A DNA stretch of 64,000 nucleotides from Clostridiales bacterium (GTDB lineage: Bacteria; Bacillota; Clostridia; Christensenellales; CAG-138): assembly GCA_004557245.1 (NCBI GenBank), contig SFEL01000006.1:54971-118970 (forward strand), given 5' to 3'. The stretch's first letter is position 1. Each line of letters opens with the position of its first letter. Below, in pieces: positions 42,625-51,818 of the stretch. A program made the translations under genes and the position numbers. The notes below the pieces were generated by a model that saw only the letters and a list, made by a program, of their open reading frames with translations, was not told the origin of the DNA and ran no database searches.

Positions 42625-42653
42625 ATTATACCAAATTGCAATGGGGAATGAAA
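42625..42653 (-). promoter_or_regulatory. Possible promoter of the zinc-ribbon/SH3 gene
   Basis: Reading leftward: TTTCAT, a 17-base spacer, TATAAT. The leader is about 80 bases. Confidence 0.55.
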
Positions 42654-42769
42654 CACTTTTCAAATGATAATTATAAACAAACTTTAAATTATATATGGCA
42701 CATAGCCGAAATATACTGCCCGTGGTATAATCAACTAAAGATTTATAAAACCGTTTATGGAGGTAGCCC

Positions 42770-44635
42770 GTGAATCGTATAATCGCGGCGCTTATGGCGC
42801 TCATACTTATAATGACCGCAATATCTGCGGCAGGCTGCGAAGCAAAGGAGGATCCCTACAAGGGCTACTGTACGGACGGGGAGCTTGCGGGCGGCGCCGC
42901 CCTTCAGAACGCCAACGCAAAATCTGTCACCGTGTCCTCCGAGGACGACGGTGTGCGCATAAGGCTGGAGTTCTATGTGGGCAGCCGTATGAGCGGCAGC
43001 AGCGAGGAGGCGGAGGCTTCTACGGTACCGGCGTATAAGGTATACAGGCTGGGCTACCCTTCAAGGCTGGCGGTGGAGTTCAACGACCTGGAGTATGCTG
43101 ACTTTGCCCGGACGGAAACAGAATGTGCGGGCTGTGTCCAAGGCGCTTTCGTGCATAGAATCATGGAGGAGAAGAAGGCGTGCATATATTTTCAGCTTTC
43201 CGCCGATCCTGCGTTTAAGGCCTTCGCCAGCGGCAATGTGCTGGAGATAGAGATCAAGCCCATAGCGGAGACGGAAAAAAAGAAAAAGAAAAATGAAAAT
43301 CCAAAGTATCAGGTCACGGCGAACGCCTATGACGACTACTGCGAGGGCAAGCTGACTGTTGACGGCCTTACCCCTACGCTGGACGCAGATAAGTGCGACG
43401 TGCTGCTTATATCAGGCGTTATGGATTCAGACATAGCAGCCGAGATGTTTATTAAAGACATAGTCGATAAAAACATCTCCGCCGTCCAGGAGGAGTGGAC
43501 CATAATAGAGGCGGATAAGCATAAGCTGCCCCAGTATGACGATACGCTTGTATACAAAGCCGCTTATTCCCAAAATGTTCTGCGCAGCACGGATGGCAAT
43601 GTGGAGAGCGCAGAGGTGCTCATACCCGACGGGTGGTATCTGACACAAATACCGAAACGCGCGGGAGGCGGCGCACTTTATACAAAACGTATAAAGGAAA
43701 AGGACGCTTCGGGCGATTATACCGGCGAAAGACTGTACATAAGAAATGATGACGGCACATCTGAGGAATTCATGGACTATGGCTTCGAAACCATAGAGAG
43801 CGCGGAGTTTTCTCCCGATGGCAGAAAGCTTGCGATCCTTGAGCGGGCGGCGGAAGCTACCAACCTTTACATAATAGACGTGGAGGCGGAGGAAGTGCTG
43901 ACCGACCTTACAGATGTGGGCTTTGGGGACTCGGTAAGCGCATATACGTGGGACGATATAGGAACTACGATTTACGCCGTAAGCGGCACCGATTCCATGA
44001 CCATACATCAGTACGACTTTGACGTACCCGATGAGAGCAAGCGCCATTCCATAGTGGAAAAGAACGGCGCGGATGAGGGCAGCATAGCCTTTGCAGACGG
44101 GCGCATATACTTCGTACAGGGTGACATGGAGAACGGCGATATGATATACAGGGTAAAGTGCGACGGCGGCGTGCGCAGGCAGTTCACCTACGGAAGCCTG
44201 TTTGCTCTTTCCGGCAACAAGGAATATATGGCTATAAACGCGGAGAGCGGGGCTGCGGCATCCAGCACAGGCAGCGAAAAGCTCAGGATATACGAAATGG
44301 ATTCAGGCAGCAGCATACCTGTATCCAACGAGTTCGGCGCTCAGGAATTCGTATGGTCCAGGGACGGTTCGAGGCTGTATTACTTCGAGAACAGGCTGTC
44401 GGGTGACGAGGAGAACGCCGAGGAGGGCAGCTCCAATAACGATGAGTATCCGTATACGCTTTGGGTGTATGATCTGGCTGAGGGTAAGAACCGCAGAGTG
44501 GCGGATATGCCAACCACAGCCATATTCCCCGGCGATTCACCGGAGATACTGTATTTAAATTTCAACGACAGCGATACCATGGGCGAGAAGATAAGGGCCA
44601 CATATATCCTCGATGCCGACCATATCGCGTCGTAA
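42770..44635 (+). CDS. Lipoprotein with C-terminal beta-propeller-like region
   Basis: A 621-residue exported protein. The GTG start has GGAGGT 6 bases upstream. The lipobox is ISAAGC with Cys at about 23. The N-terminal domain (about 45-170) resembles an AMIN-like beta-domain with EFNDLEY. A Lys-rich linker (KKKKKK) follows. The C-terminal half has TolB-like propeller repeats with SPDGRKLAIL, YTWDDIGTTIY and WSRDGSRLYY. I cannot name a function; it is likely an envelope scaffold. It is divergent from the zinc-ribbon/SH3 gene. Confidence 0.82.
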   Translation: MNRIIAALMALILIMTAISAAGCEAKEDPYKGYCTDGELAGGAALQNANAKSVTVSSEDDGVRIRLEFYVGSRMSGSSEEAEASTVPAYKVYRLGYPSRLAVEFNDLEYADFARTETECAGCVQGAFVHRIMEEKKACIYFQLSADPAFKAFASGNVLEIEIKPIAETEKKKKKNENPKYQVTANAYDDYCEGKLTVDGLTPTLDADKCDVLLISGVMDSDIAAEMFIKDIVDKNISAVQEEWTIIEADKHKLPQYDDTLVYKAAYSQNVLRSTDGNVESAEVLIPDGWYLTQIPKRAGGGALYTKRIKEKDASGDYTGERLYIRNDDGTSEEFMDYGFETIESAEFSPDGRKLAILERAAEATNLYIIDVEAEEVLTDLTDVGFGDSVSAYTWDDIGTTIYAVSGTDSMTIHQYDFDVPDESKRHSIVEKNGADEGSIAFADGRIYFVQGDMENGDMIYRVKCDGGVRRQFTYGSLFALSGNKEYMAINAESGAAASSTGSEKLRIYEMDSGSSIPVSNEFGAQEFVWSRDGSRLYYFENRLSGDEENAEEGSSNNDEYPYTLWVYDLAEGKNRRVADMPTTAIFPGDSPEILYLNFNDSDTMGEKIRATYILDADHIAS

Positions 44636-44644
44636 ATCAGAATA

Positions 44645-44673
44645 TGGACATACTGACGCGTTAGGTGTAGAAT
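44645..44673 (+). promoter_or_regulatory. Sigma-A-type promoter of folT
   Basis: TGGACA, a 17-base spacer, TAGAAT. Confidence 0.6.
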
Positions 44674-44712
44674 AATAAAGCCAAAAGGCAAAAAACAATT
44701 GAATAGTCAAAA

Positions 44713-44850
44713 GGCGCAGAGTAGGACGCCGTGCGTTGTTCCGAGGCAGAGCAGGATAGTTGCTTCGGACTCAGTGCTCCGGGGACGGGGAGTTGTCCCG
44801 GGGACGAAAAGCCAGATGGCTTACGGTGCGGCATCCGCATCCCGCTGCTG
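44713..44850 (+). promoter_or_regulatory. Tetrahydrofolate (THF) riboswitch
   Basis: The conserved 5' segment GCAGAGTAGG and the 3' segment GGTGCGGCATCCGCATCCC resemble the THF-I motif in its two strand-pairing ends. The gene after it is folT, the standard THF-riboswitch target. The middle is longer than in the shortest examples. Ribosome-site control is suggested: CCTCCT at 44866-44871 can pair either with GGAG at 44857-44860 or with the ribosome site AGGAGG at 44893-44898. Confidence 0.7.
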
Positions 44851-44906
44851 CATAAAGGAGAACTGCCTCCTCTATGTGGTGAAAACTATCAAAGGAGGTA
44901 AGTTCT

Positions 44907-45446
44907 ATGGAAAAGACAAGGAACAACGCAAACGTAGACCCAAGGACAAGGCGGCTCGCTTTTTGCGCGCTGTTTACGGCGCTGGGCGTGGTGCTGGGAG
45001 GGCTGCTCAGCATACCGGCAATGCCGCTGGGCAATTATACGCTGAAGATAGGCTTAGGCGTGCTGCCGGTAATAGTGACGGCGGTGTTGTATGGGCCGCT
45101 GTACGGCGGAACGGTAGGGGCATTGACAGACCTTGTGCAGGCGCTTATATTCCCCAAGGGGGCCTATATGCCATGGTTCACGGTGATAGGGGCGCTTTTC
45201 GGGGTGATCCCCGGTATGTTCTTCGTAAAAGGCCAGAAGCCTACGCTGAAGCGCATATTCGCAGCTGTGTTTTCAGGACAGACGGTTTGCAGTGTGGTGC
45301 TCAATACGCTGCTGCTCATGTGGCTCTACGGGTCCCCGTGGCAGATCGTATATGCGAGGTTAATAAATCAGGCGGTGATGATACCGCTGTATACCGCCCT
45401 CGTGTATTACGTGGTAAAGCTTATGGATAAGTGTGGGATTATATAA
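44907..45446 (+). CDS. folT: Folate ECF transporter S component FolT
   Basis: A 179-residue membrane protein, the substrate-binding subunit of an energy-coupling-factor importer. It has about six hydrophobic segments. ALFTALGVVLGGLLS and the loop GNYTLKIGLGVLPVI with YGPLYGGTVGALTDL fit FolT. The shared ECF ATPases and EcfT are not in the window, as is usual for group II systems. A strong AGGAGG site lies 8 bases before the ATG, under the control of the upstream riboswitch. Confidence 0.9.
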   Translation: MEKTRNNANVDPRTRRLAFCALFTALGVVLGGLLSIPAMPLGNYTLKIGLGVLPVIVTAVLYGPLYGGTVGALTDLVQALIFPKGAYMPWFTVIGALFGVIPGMFFVKGQKPTLKRIFAAVFSGQTVCSVVLNTLLLMWLYGSPWQIVYARLINQAVMIPLYTALVYYVVKLMDKCGII

Positions 45447-45470
45447 ACCCGGATAAATGTGCATACTTTT

Positions 45471-45495
45471 CCGTATATGGAAAATACATATACGG
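45471..45495 (+). promoter_or_regulatory. Perfect 9-bp inverted repeat beside the yaaL ribosome site
   Basis: CCGTATATG, a 7-base loop, CATATACGG. The last bases overlap the GGAGG of yaaL. It may mask the ribosome site or bind a regulator. Confidence 0.4.
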
Positions 45496-45508
45496 AGGAT
45501 AAGACGAT

Positions 45509-45721
45509 ATGCTTCTGGGCTTGAAGGAAAAGAAAAGGGAACAGGGCAAAACAGAGGATATACGCCGTGCCATGGAACAGTGGCAGGAGGCCGAAAGGTA
45601 CTTCAAGAGCGTATCCGATACCGACCTTGTGGATTACGCGGTTTTCGAGATGGAGGCTGCGAGAAGGAAATACATGCTGCTCCTCAAGCGCTATGCAGAG
45701 GAGCGTAAATACAGGGAGTAG
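45509..45721 (+). CDS. YaaL-like protein (DUF2508)
   Basis: A 70-residue, largely helical, charged protein. The sequence around AERYFKSVSDTDLVDYAVFEMEAARRKYM matches DUF2508, the family of B. subtilis YaaL. As in Bacillus, bofA follows at once (7 bases after the stop). YaaL function is unknown. GGAGG lies 10 bases before the ATG. Confidence 0.85.
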   Translation: MLLGLKEKKREQGKTEDIRRAMEQWQEAERYFKSVSDTDLVDYAVFEMEAARRKYMLLLKRYAEERKYRE

Positions 45722-45728
45722 AAATATA

Positions 45729-45986
45729 ATGCTGGAAACGCTCATCATGTTTGGGATAGGTATACTTATGGTGTGGGTCATATGCAAGATCTTCGCATGG
45801 CCCCTCAAGATACTTTTCAAGCTGGTGATAAACGCCGTTATGGGCGCTATCGTGCTGCTGGTTATAAACATAATCGGCAGCGCGGTCGGCTTTACGCTGC
45901 CTATAACCGCCCTTACGGCGCTGCTGGTCGGGCTGCTTGGCGTGCCGGGCGTAGTGCTCATAGCGCTTTGGGTGCTTTTAATGTAG
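45729..45986 (+). CDS. bofA: Pro-sigma-K processing inhibitor BofA
   Basis: An 85-residue membrane protein that inhibits the SpoIVFB protease until the forespore signals. It has two hydrophobic segments and the C-terminal GLLGVPGVVLIALWVLLM, which is the family hallmark. The order yaaL-bofA is conserved. The ribosome site in the preceding gene end is weak (AGGGAG at the yaaL stop). Its presence agrees with sigG in the same window. Confidence 0.92.
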   Translation: MLETLIMFGIGILMVWVICKIFAWPLKILFKLVINAVMGAIVLLVINIIGSAVGFTLPITALTALLVGLLGVPGVVLIALWVLLM

Positions 45987-45998
45987 AATCGCAGAATT

Positions 45999-46028
45999 GC
46001 TTCCCCTGCTATGCAGGGGAAGCTTTTT
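45999..46028 (+). terminator. Strong terminator after bofA
   Basis: Eleven-base perfect GC-rich arms with a 3-base loop, then TTTTT. It lies 20 bases before the sirtuin gene start. Confidence 0.9.
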
Positions 46029-46047
46029 GCGCATGGGAGTGCGAAAG

Positions 46048-46782
46048 ATGGAAGATTATATCAAAGCATTGCGGAATATGACAGAATCCTCCGGCCGCAT
46101 AGTGTTCTTTGGCGGCGCGGGGGTGAGCACGGAATCCGGAATACCGGATTTTCGCAGCGAAAACGGCATATACGACGCTATACGCCGTTTCGGCGAACGT
46201 CCTGAGACGCTGCTGAGCCATAGCTTCTTCATGGGGCACACCGAGCGCTTCTTCCAGTATTACAGAAGCGCGCTGCTTGTGACAGACGTACAGCCCAATG
46301 CCGCCCATCTGGCCCTTGCCCAGCTGGAGCGCGAGGGCAAGCTTACAGCGGTGGTTACCCAGAATATCGACGGCCTGCACACCAGGGCCGGCAGCAAAAA
46401 CGTATATGAGCTCCACGGCAGCATATACAGAAACCACTGCATGAATTGCGGCAAATTCTATTCCGCCGAGGATATAATGGATATGGATACCGTGCCGAGA
46501 TGCAGCTGCGGCGGCGTGATAAAGCCGGACGTAGTGCTTTATGAGGAAGGCCTGGATGGCGATGTGCTTCAGGGTGCCATAACTCACATAATGCGGGCGG
46601 ATATGCTCATAGTTGGCGGCACGTCGCTGGCTGTTTATCCGGCTGCAGGGCTTATTGACTATTACCGCGGGAACAGGCTGGTGCTCATAAATAAGAGTGA
46701 AACGCCTTATGACAAAAGGGCGGATCTGGTCATACACGAGTCCATAGGCCGTGTGCTGTCGGAAACGGTCAAATCTAAATAA
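46048..46782 (+). CDS. NAD-dependent protein deacylase, sirtuin family
   Basis: A 244-residue Sir2-type enzyme. The NAD motif GAGVSTESGIPDFR, the TQNIDGLH motif and the catalytic His in ELHGS are present. The zinc cysteines are CMNC and CSC. These remove acetyl or related groups from lysines, with NAD consumed. I chose the ATG at 46048 with GGGAG 8 bases upstream. It follows a strong terminator closely, so it must have a promoter overlapping that region or be expressed by read-through. Confidence 0.95.
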   Translation: MEDYIKALRNMTESSGRIVFFGGAGVSTESGIPDFRSENGIYDAIRRFGERPETLLSHSFFMGHTERFFQYYRSALLVTDVQPNAAHLALAQLEREGKLTAVVTQNIDGLHTRAGSKNVYELHGSIYRNHCMNCGKFYSAEDIMDMDTVPRCSCGGVIKPDVVLYEEGLDGDVLQGAITHIMRADMLIVGGTSLAVYPAAGLIDYYRGNRLVLINKSETPYDKRADLVIHESIGRVLSETVKSK

Positions 46783-46821
46783 ACTATAAACAAATCTGTT
46801 CAGAGGAAGGAGCTTATATCA

Positions 46822-48093
46822 ATGGCAAAGGCTACTACCGCCATTCTGCTTGCAGCAGGCGAGGGGAAAAGAATGGTGTCCAAAAAGCAGAAGGTAATGC
46901 ATGACCTGTGCGGCAGGCCTATGCTGGGCTGGGTAATGCGCAGCGTTCAGCAGCATATCACGGAGAGACCCATAGTTGTGCTGGGCTTTGACGGGGAAAG
47001 CGTAAAGGATTATTTCGGCAAGGACTGCACCTACGCTTATCAGCAGAACGTGCCGGGCAACAGGGTGGACGCCCTCAGGGCCGGCGTGAGCGCGGTAAAC
47101 GCGGATACCGGCTATGTGCTGGTGATGGCGGGAAATATGCCTCTTATAACCGACCGCACTGTGGCGGCGCTGGTGGAGGCCGCAAAGGGCTTTTCAGCCT
47201 CCAGACTCATATGCTTTTCGGACGACGAGGATACGCTGATATCCCCGGCGTACTGCTTTGAAATAAGCGTGCTGAGAGAGTGCCTTAAGATGGACGCGAG
47301 CGATATAGAGAGCTACGTATCCTGCCTCCGAAAGAAGAACATGGCGGTGGTGGATGTGTACGCACCTTATATAGAGGGCATGGAGATAGCAGACAGGGAG
47401 GATCTGTGGTGCTGCAACGCTATACTGCGCAGGGAGATAAACGCTTCCCTCATGCGCAAGGGCGTCACATTTATAGATCCCGAATCGGCATATATCGACG
47501 CGGACGTGCGAATAGGCATGGACACAGTCATATACCCCGACGTATACATGAGCGGCAGGACTGTCATAGGCGAGGGCTGCAGGATATACAATGGCTGCCG
47601 CTTTGATAATACCGTGGTAGGCGATAATTGCGATATGCAGGCCGTTGTGGCCATAGATGCCGTAGTGGACGACGGCGCCAGGGTAGGCCCCTATGTAAGG
47701 CTCAGGCCCAATACGCACATAGGCAAAAACTGCAAGATAGGCAACTTCGTCGAGATAAAGAACTCCACCATAGGCGAAAAGACTTCCGTGGCGCACCTTA
47801 CCTACGTGGGCGATTCCGACGTGGGCAGCCATGTGAACATGGGCTGCGGTACGGTGTTCGTAAATTATGATGGTTTTGAAAAGCACCGCTGCAAGGTGGG
47901 CGATAACGTATTCCTTGGTTGCCAGACAGCGCTGGTTGCGCCGGTCACCGTAGGGGACGATGTATATACCGCCGCAGGATCGGTCATAACCGAGGATATA
48001 CCTGCCGGCACTCTCGCCATTGCACGCACCCGCCAGGAAAACAAGGAGGGCTGGGTAGCTAAATACAGGGCGATCAAGAAAAAAGAAAAATAA
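46822..48093 (+). CDS. GlmU-like protein with degenerate uridylyltransferase domain
   Basis: A 423-residue protein, about 30 shorter than bifunctional GlmU. The N-terminal domain keeps LLAAGEGKRM and the Lys of QKVMH, but the GTGHA motif is replaced by GNRVDA and the Mg-binding Asp in GDVPLI is Asn (GNMPLI); the INTGI motif is lost. The left-handed beta-helix half is intact, with RLRPNTHIG, VEIKNS, AHLTYVGD, NMGCGT and NYDGFEKH for acetyl transfer. It likely acetylates glucosamine-1-phosphate or a related sugar and does not make UDP-GlcNAc. A sugar-nucleotide specificity change is the other option. Confidence 0.8.
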   Translation: MAKATTAILLAAGEGKRMVSKKQKVMHDLCGRPMLGWVMRSVQQHITERPIVVLGFDGESVKDYFGKDCTYAYQQNVPGNRVDALRAGVSAVNADTGYVLVMAGNMPLITDRTVAALVEAAKGFSASRLICFSDDEDTLISPAYCFEISVLRECLKMDASDIESYVSCLRKKNMAVVDVYAPYIEGMEIADREDLWCCNAILRREINASLMRKGVTFIDPESAYIDADVRIGMDTVIYPDVYMSGRTVIGEGCRIYNGCRFDNTVVGDNCDMQAVVAIDAVVDDGARVGPYVRLRPNTHIGKNCKIGNFVEIKNSTIGEKTSVAHLTYVGDSDVGSHVNMGCGTVFVNYDGFEKHRCKVGDNVFLGCQTALVAPVTVGDDVYTAAGSVITEDIPAGTLAIARTRQENKEGWVAKYRAIKKKEK

Positions 48094-48172
48094 AAGAATT
48101 TCTTGACAGGACATGGGGATTTGTGCTTTCATACATGAGGAACAAAAATAAATATAAAACGGGAGAAACAAA

Positions 48173-48682
<510 letters not shown>

Positions 48683-48701
48683 TAAATACAATGTGTTTTA
48701 C

Positions 48702-48741
48702 ATGCGGTCCCCGGATATGCCGGACGACCGCATTTTGAATT
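48702..48741 (+). terminator. Terminator after the SEC-C gene
   Basis: ATGCGGTC and GACCGCAT arms with an inner CCGG hairpin, followed by T-rich sequence. Confidence 0.7.
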
Positions 48742-48854
48742 TTTGGCAAACCCGCCCAATTGGATAAATAATATGCTATAATGGAACCGTTGATACAGCC
48801 ATAATGATTATCGGATATAATTTTCTTAGTAAACGGGAGGCGTTCTGAATTAGT

Positions 48855-50462
48855 ATGAAGATAAGATTCTGCGGTGCGGCCAGGTCTGTTACGGGTTCAT
48901 GCCACATGATAACCTTCGAGGGCGGAAGCATACTTGTGGACTGCGGAATGCGGCAGGGCGAAGACGCGCATACCGATTACGGCGAGGGGGATTTTCCCTT
49001 TATACCTTCGGATATAAAGGCGCTGCTCATAACCCACGCGCATATAGACCATACCGGCATGGTGCCGCTGCTGGTAAAGCGCGGCTTCAATGGCCCGATA
49101 TTCTCTACCGAGGCCACAGCAAAGCTCTGCGGGATAATGCTGCCGGACAGCGCCCACATACAGGAGCAGGACGCTGAATACCAGAACCGCAAAAATGAGC
49201 GGGCAGGCAAGCCCCTTGTAGAGCCTCTCTATACCGCTCAGGACGCCGAAAACTCCCTCAAGCTCTTTAAGGGCGTAAGGTATGACAGCATCATACAGAT
49301 ATGCCCCGGCGTGGAGGCAAGGTTTACGGACGTTGGACATCTGTTGGGCTCCGCCGCCATAGAGGTATGGGTGACTGAGGGCGGCAAAAAGACCCGCATA
49401 GTATTCTCGGGCGACATAGGCCGCGACGACAGGCCCATAATCAAAGATCCCGAAAGCCCGGAGGGCGCGGACTACCTCGTGCTGGAGAGCACCTATGGCG
49501 ACAGGCTGCACACAGTCAGCACCGACGACGAAAAGGAGCAGGAATTTGCGGAGATACTGCGGGAAGGCATAGCCCGTGGCGGCAATATAGTCATACCGGC
49601 ATTTGCCGTGGGTCGTACCCAGGAGCTTTTGTACTATATCAAGCGTTTTCTCGTGAATGGTACCGTACCCGGCCTTGAGAAGGTGCCGGTATATATTGAC
49701 AGCCCTCTCGGCATAAAGGCCACACGCATATACGCGGGCTGCGGCGCGGATTGCTACGATGACGAGACTAAGGCGCTGACCAGAAGCGGCGACCTGTTCG
49801 AGTTTGGCAACCTGCACATTGCTGAGACGGTGGAGCAGAGCATGGAGATAAACGATCTCGAGGGCTGCAACATAATAATATCCGCATCCGGCATGTGCGA
49901 GGCAGGCCGCATACGGCATCACCTTAAGAATAACCTGTATAAGGCAAACGCGACGGTGGTGTTCGTAGGCTATCAGGCGGTAGGCACGCTGGGCAGGATA
50001 ATAACCGACGGCGCAAAGAAGGTAAAGATACTTGGCGTACAGGTAATAATAAATGCGGCGATAAAGCAGATTGAAGGCTTCTCAGGCCATGCGGATCAGA
50101 GCGAGCTGCTGGAATGGGTATCCGAGATACCCGAGACCCCAAAGAAGATATTCCTTGTACACGGCGAAGATAAGGCCATAAACGCACTGAAGGGCAAGCT
50201 TCAGGAAAAGGGCTACAGCATCGAGGTGCCGGAGATGTTCGAAGAATTCGATCTGGGTACCGGCGAAGTGTATGCTACCGCTACAAAAAAGGTAACGGAA
50301 GCGGCAAAGCAGCGCAGACAGCAGGCGGCCGATATACGCGCGTCACTCAAGCGTCTGATATTTGCGGCCACCGAGCTGCTCTCTGCGGAGCCCGATAGGG
50401 CAAAGGACATGGAGGAGGACATAGGCGGCCTTGCGGTCCGCATGGAAAAGCTTGTAAAATAG
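48855..50462 (+). CDS. Beta-CASP metallo-beta-lactamase RNase
   Basis: A 535-residue enzyme of the CPSF73/RNase J-like group. The metal site is THAHIDH, with GHLLGSA and FSGDIG. The beta-CASP cap (about 210-390) includes ESTYGDR, IPAFAVGRTQELLYY and a later IISASGMCEAGR. The C-terminal HADQSELLEWV and LVHGEDKA are conserved. It lacks an RNase J C-terminal domain and is closer to the YSH1-type exonuclease family. Substrates are RNA by family. Confidence 0.93.
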   Translation: MKIRFCGAARSVTGSCHMITFEGGSILVDCGMRQGEDAHTDYGEGDFPFIPSDIKALLITHAHIDHTGMVPLLVKRGFNGPIFSTEATAKLCGIMLPDSAHIQEQDAEYQNRKNERAGKPLVEPLYTAQDAENSLKLFKGVRYDSIIQICPGVEARFTDVGHLLGSAAIEVWVTEGGKKTRIVFSGDIGRDDRPIIKDPESPEGADYLVLESTYGDRLHTVSTDDEKEQEFAEILREGIARGGNIVIPAFAVGRTQELLYYIKRFLVNGTVPGLEKVPVYIDSPLGIKATRIYAGCGADCYDDETKALTRSGDLFEFGNLHIAETVEQSMEINDLEGCNIIISASGMCEAGRIRHHLKNNLYKANATVVFVGYQAVGTLGRIITDGAKKVKILGVQVIINAAIKQIEGFSGHADQSELLEWVSEIPETPKKIFLVHGEDKAINALKGKLQEKGYSIEVPEMFEEFDLGTGEVYATATKKVTEAAKQRRQQAADIRASLKRLIFAATELLSAEPDRAKDMEEDIGGLAVRMEKLVK

Positions 50463-50476
50463 CTTGAATACACGGC

Positions 50477-50505
50477 TTGAAGTATGAAAACGAATGTGGT
50501 AAAAT
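50477..50505 (+). promoter_or_regulatory. Sigma-A-type promoter of pheST
   Basis: TTGAAG, a 17-base spacer, TAAAAT. Confidence 0.7.
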
Positions 50506-50516
50506 ACTTCGGTAAA

Positions 50517-50762
50517 TAAAACGGCGTTGAAGGAGAAAAGCAAAGCGTTTTCCGCCGCAGAGAAGGCCCTGTTAGCTGGGAGGGGCCTGCAAAGGCGCAT
50601 TGCATGAGTTCGCTCCGGAGCCGCTCCGGTGAAGCCTGAAAGGGTGCGTAGTCGGGGCCGGGTGTGCCCGATACAGCTTTAAAGGCCCCGTGATGGCGGG
50701 GTAAATTAGGGTGGTACCACGAACGCGCCTTCGTCCCTTCGGACAAGGCGCGATATTTTTTT
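50517..50762 (+). promoter_or_regulatory. T-box riboswitch, phenylalanine specifier
   Basis: The T-box sequence AGGGTGGTACCACG is at 50708-50721, with its terminator arms CGCGCCTT and AAGGCGCG and a T-run. Upstream, stem I has the AGAGAAG and GCTGGGAGG elements and a specifier region with GAGTTCGCTCCGGAG, which reads UUC for Phe. Uncharged tRNA-Phe would stabilise the antiterminator and turn on pheST. Confidence 0.93.
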
Positions 50763-50777
50763 GGAGGAAAGCGAAAG

Positions 50778-51800
50778 ATGAACGAGACACTTCAAAAGAT
50801 CAGGCAGGAGACACTTGAGCGCCTGAAGGCCGCGAAGGACGAATCCGAAATCGAATCCCTCAGCGTTTCGGTTTTTGGCAAGAGCGGTTCCCTTACGGAG
50901 ATACTCAAGTCCATGGGCAAGCTCAGCAAGGAGGAGCGCGCCTCTGTGGGCCAGTCTGTGAACGCCGTGAAGAAGGAGCTTGAAAAAGAGCTCAACGAGC
51001 GCAAGGCGGAGATCGCCGCGAGGATGCAGGAACTGCGCTTTGAGCGGGAAGCCATAGACGTTACCGAGCCCGGGAAAATAGCCCAGCCCGAAGGCCATCT
51101 GCACCCGATGACTCAGACCTACCGCGCTATTCGCGACGCTCTGGTGGGCATGGGCTTTACCACATATGAAGGCCCCGAGGTGGAGTATGACGATTATAAC
51201 TTCACAAAGCTGAACCTGCCTCTGGATCACCCTGCCCGCGATATGCAGGATACCTTCTATGTAAACGACCGCGTTGTGCTGCGCACCCATACTTCCCCGC
51301 TGGAAGCGAGGGCGCTGCTGAACCTCAAGCCTCCCTTCAGGCTCATAATGCCCGGCCGCGTATTCCGCGTAGACGAAGTGGACGCAAGCCACAGCCCCGT
51401 TTTCATGCAGATGGAGGGCTTCGTAGTGGATAAAAACCTGACCTTGGCAGATCTCAAGGGCACGCTGCTCACCTTCATACATACCGTATTCGGCGAGGAC
51501 GTGAAGATGCGCTTCCGCCCCAGCTACTTCCCGTTTACGGAGCCTTCGGCCGAGGTGGACATTTCCTGCACCCTCTGCGGCGGAAAGGGCTGCCGTCTCT
51601 GCAAGGGCACAGGCTGGCTGGAGATACTGGGCTGCGGTGTTACCAACCCACATGAGCTTGAAAACTGCGGCCTCGATCCCCACGAGTGGAAGGCAATAGC
51701 TTTCGGCGTAGGCGTGGACCGCATAGCGAGCCTGAAATACGGCATAACGGATATCCGCCTCGAGTACGAGAACGATGCCCGTTTCCTCAAACAGTTCTAA
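50778..51800 (+). CDS. pheS: Phenylalanyl-tRNA synthetase, alpha subunit
   Basis: A 340-residue class II synthetase subunit. It has an N-terminal coiled coil (about 5-85) for tRNA contact. Motif 2 is in MPGRVFRVDEVDASH and motif 3 in GVGVDRIASLKYG. A Cys-rich insert CTLCGGKGCRLCKGTG near 255 is common in Bacillota. GGAGG precedes the ATG. pheT follows after 18 bases, and the T-box upstream controls both. Confidence 0.97.
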   Translation: MNETLQKIRQETLERLKAAKDESEIESLSVSVFGKSGSLTEILKSMGKLSKEERASVGQSVNAVKKELEKELNERKAEIAARMQELRFEREAIDVTEPGKIAQPEGHLHPMTQTYRAIRDALVGMGFTTYEGPEVEYDDYNFTKLNLPLDHPARDMQDTFYVNDRVVLRTHTSPLEARALLNLKPPFRLIMPGRVFRVDEVDASHSPVFMQMEGFVVDKNLTLADLKGTLLTFIHTVFGEDVKMRFRPSYFPFTEPSAEVDISCTLCGGKGCRLCKGTGWLEILGCGVTNPHELENCGLDPHEWKAIAFGVGVDRIASLKYGITDIRLEYENDARFLKQF

Positions 51801-51818
51801 AGGGAGGTACGAATTACT

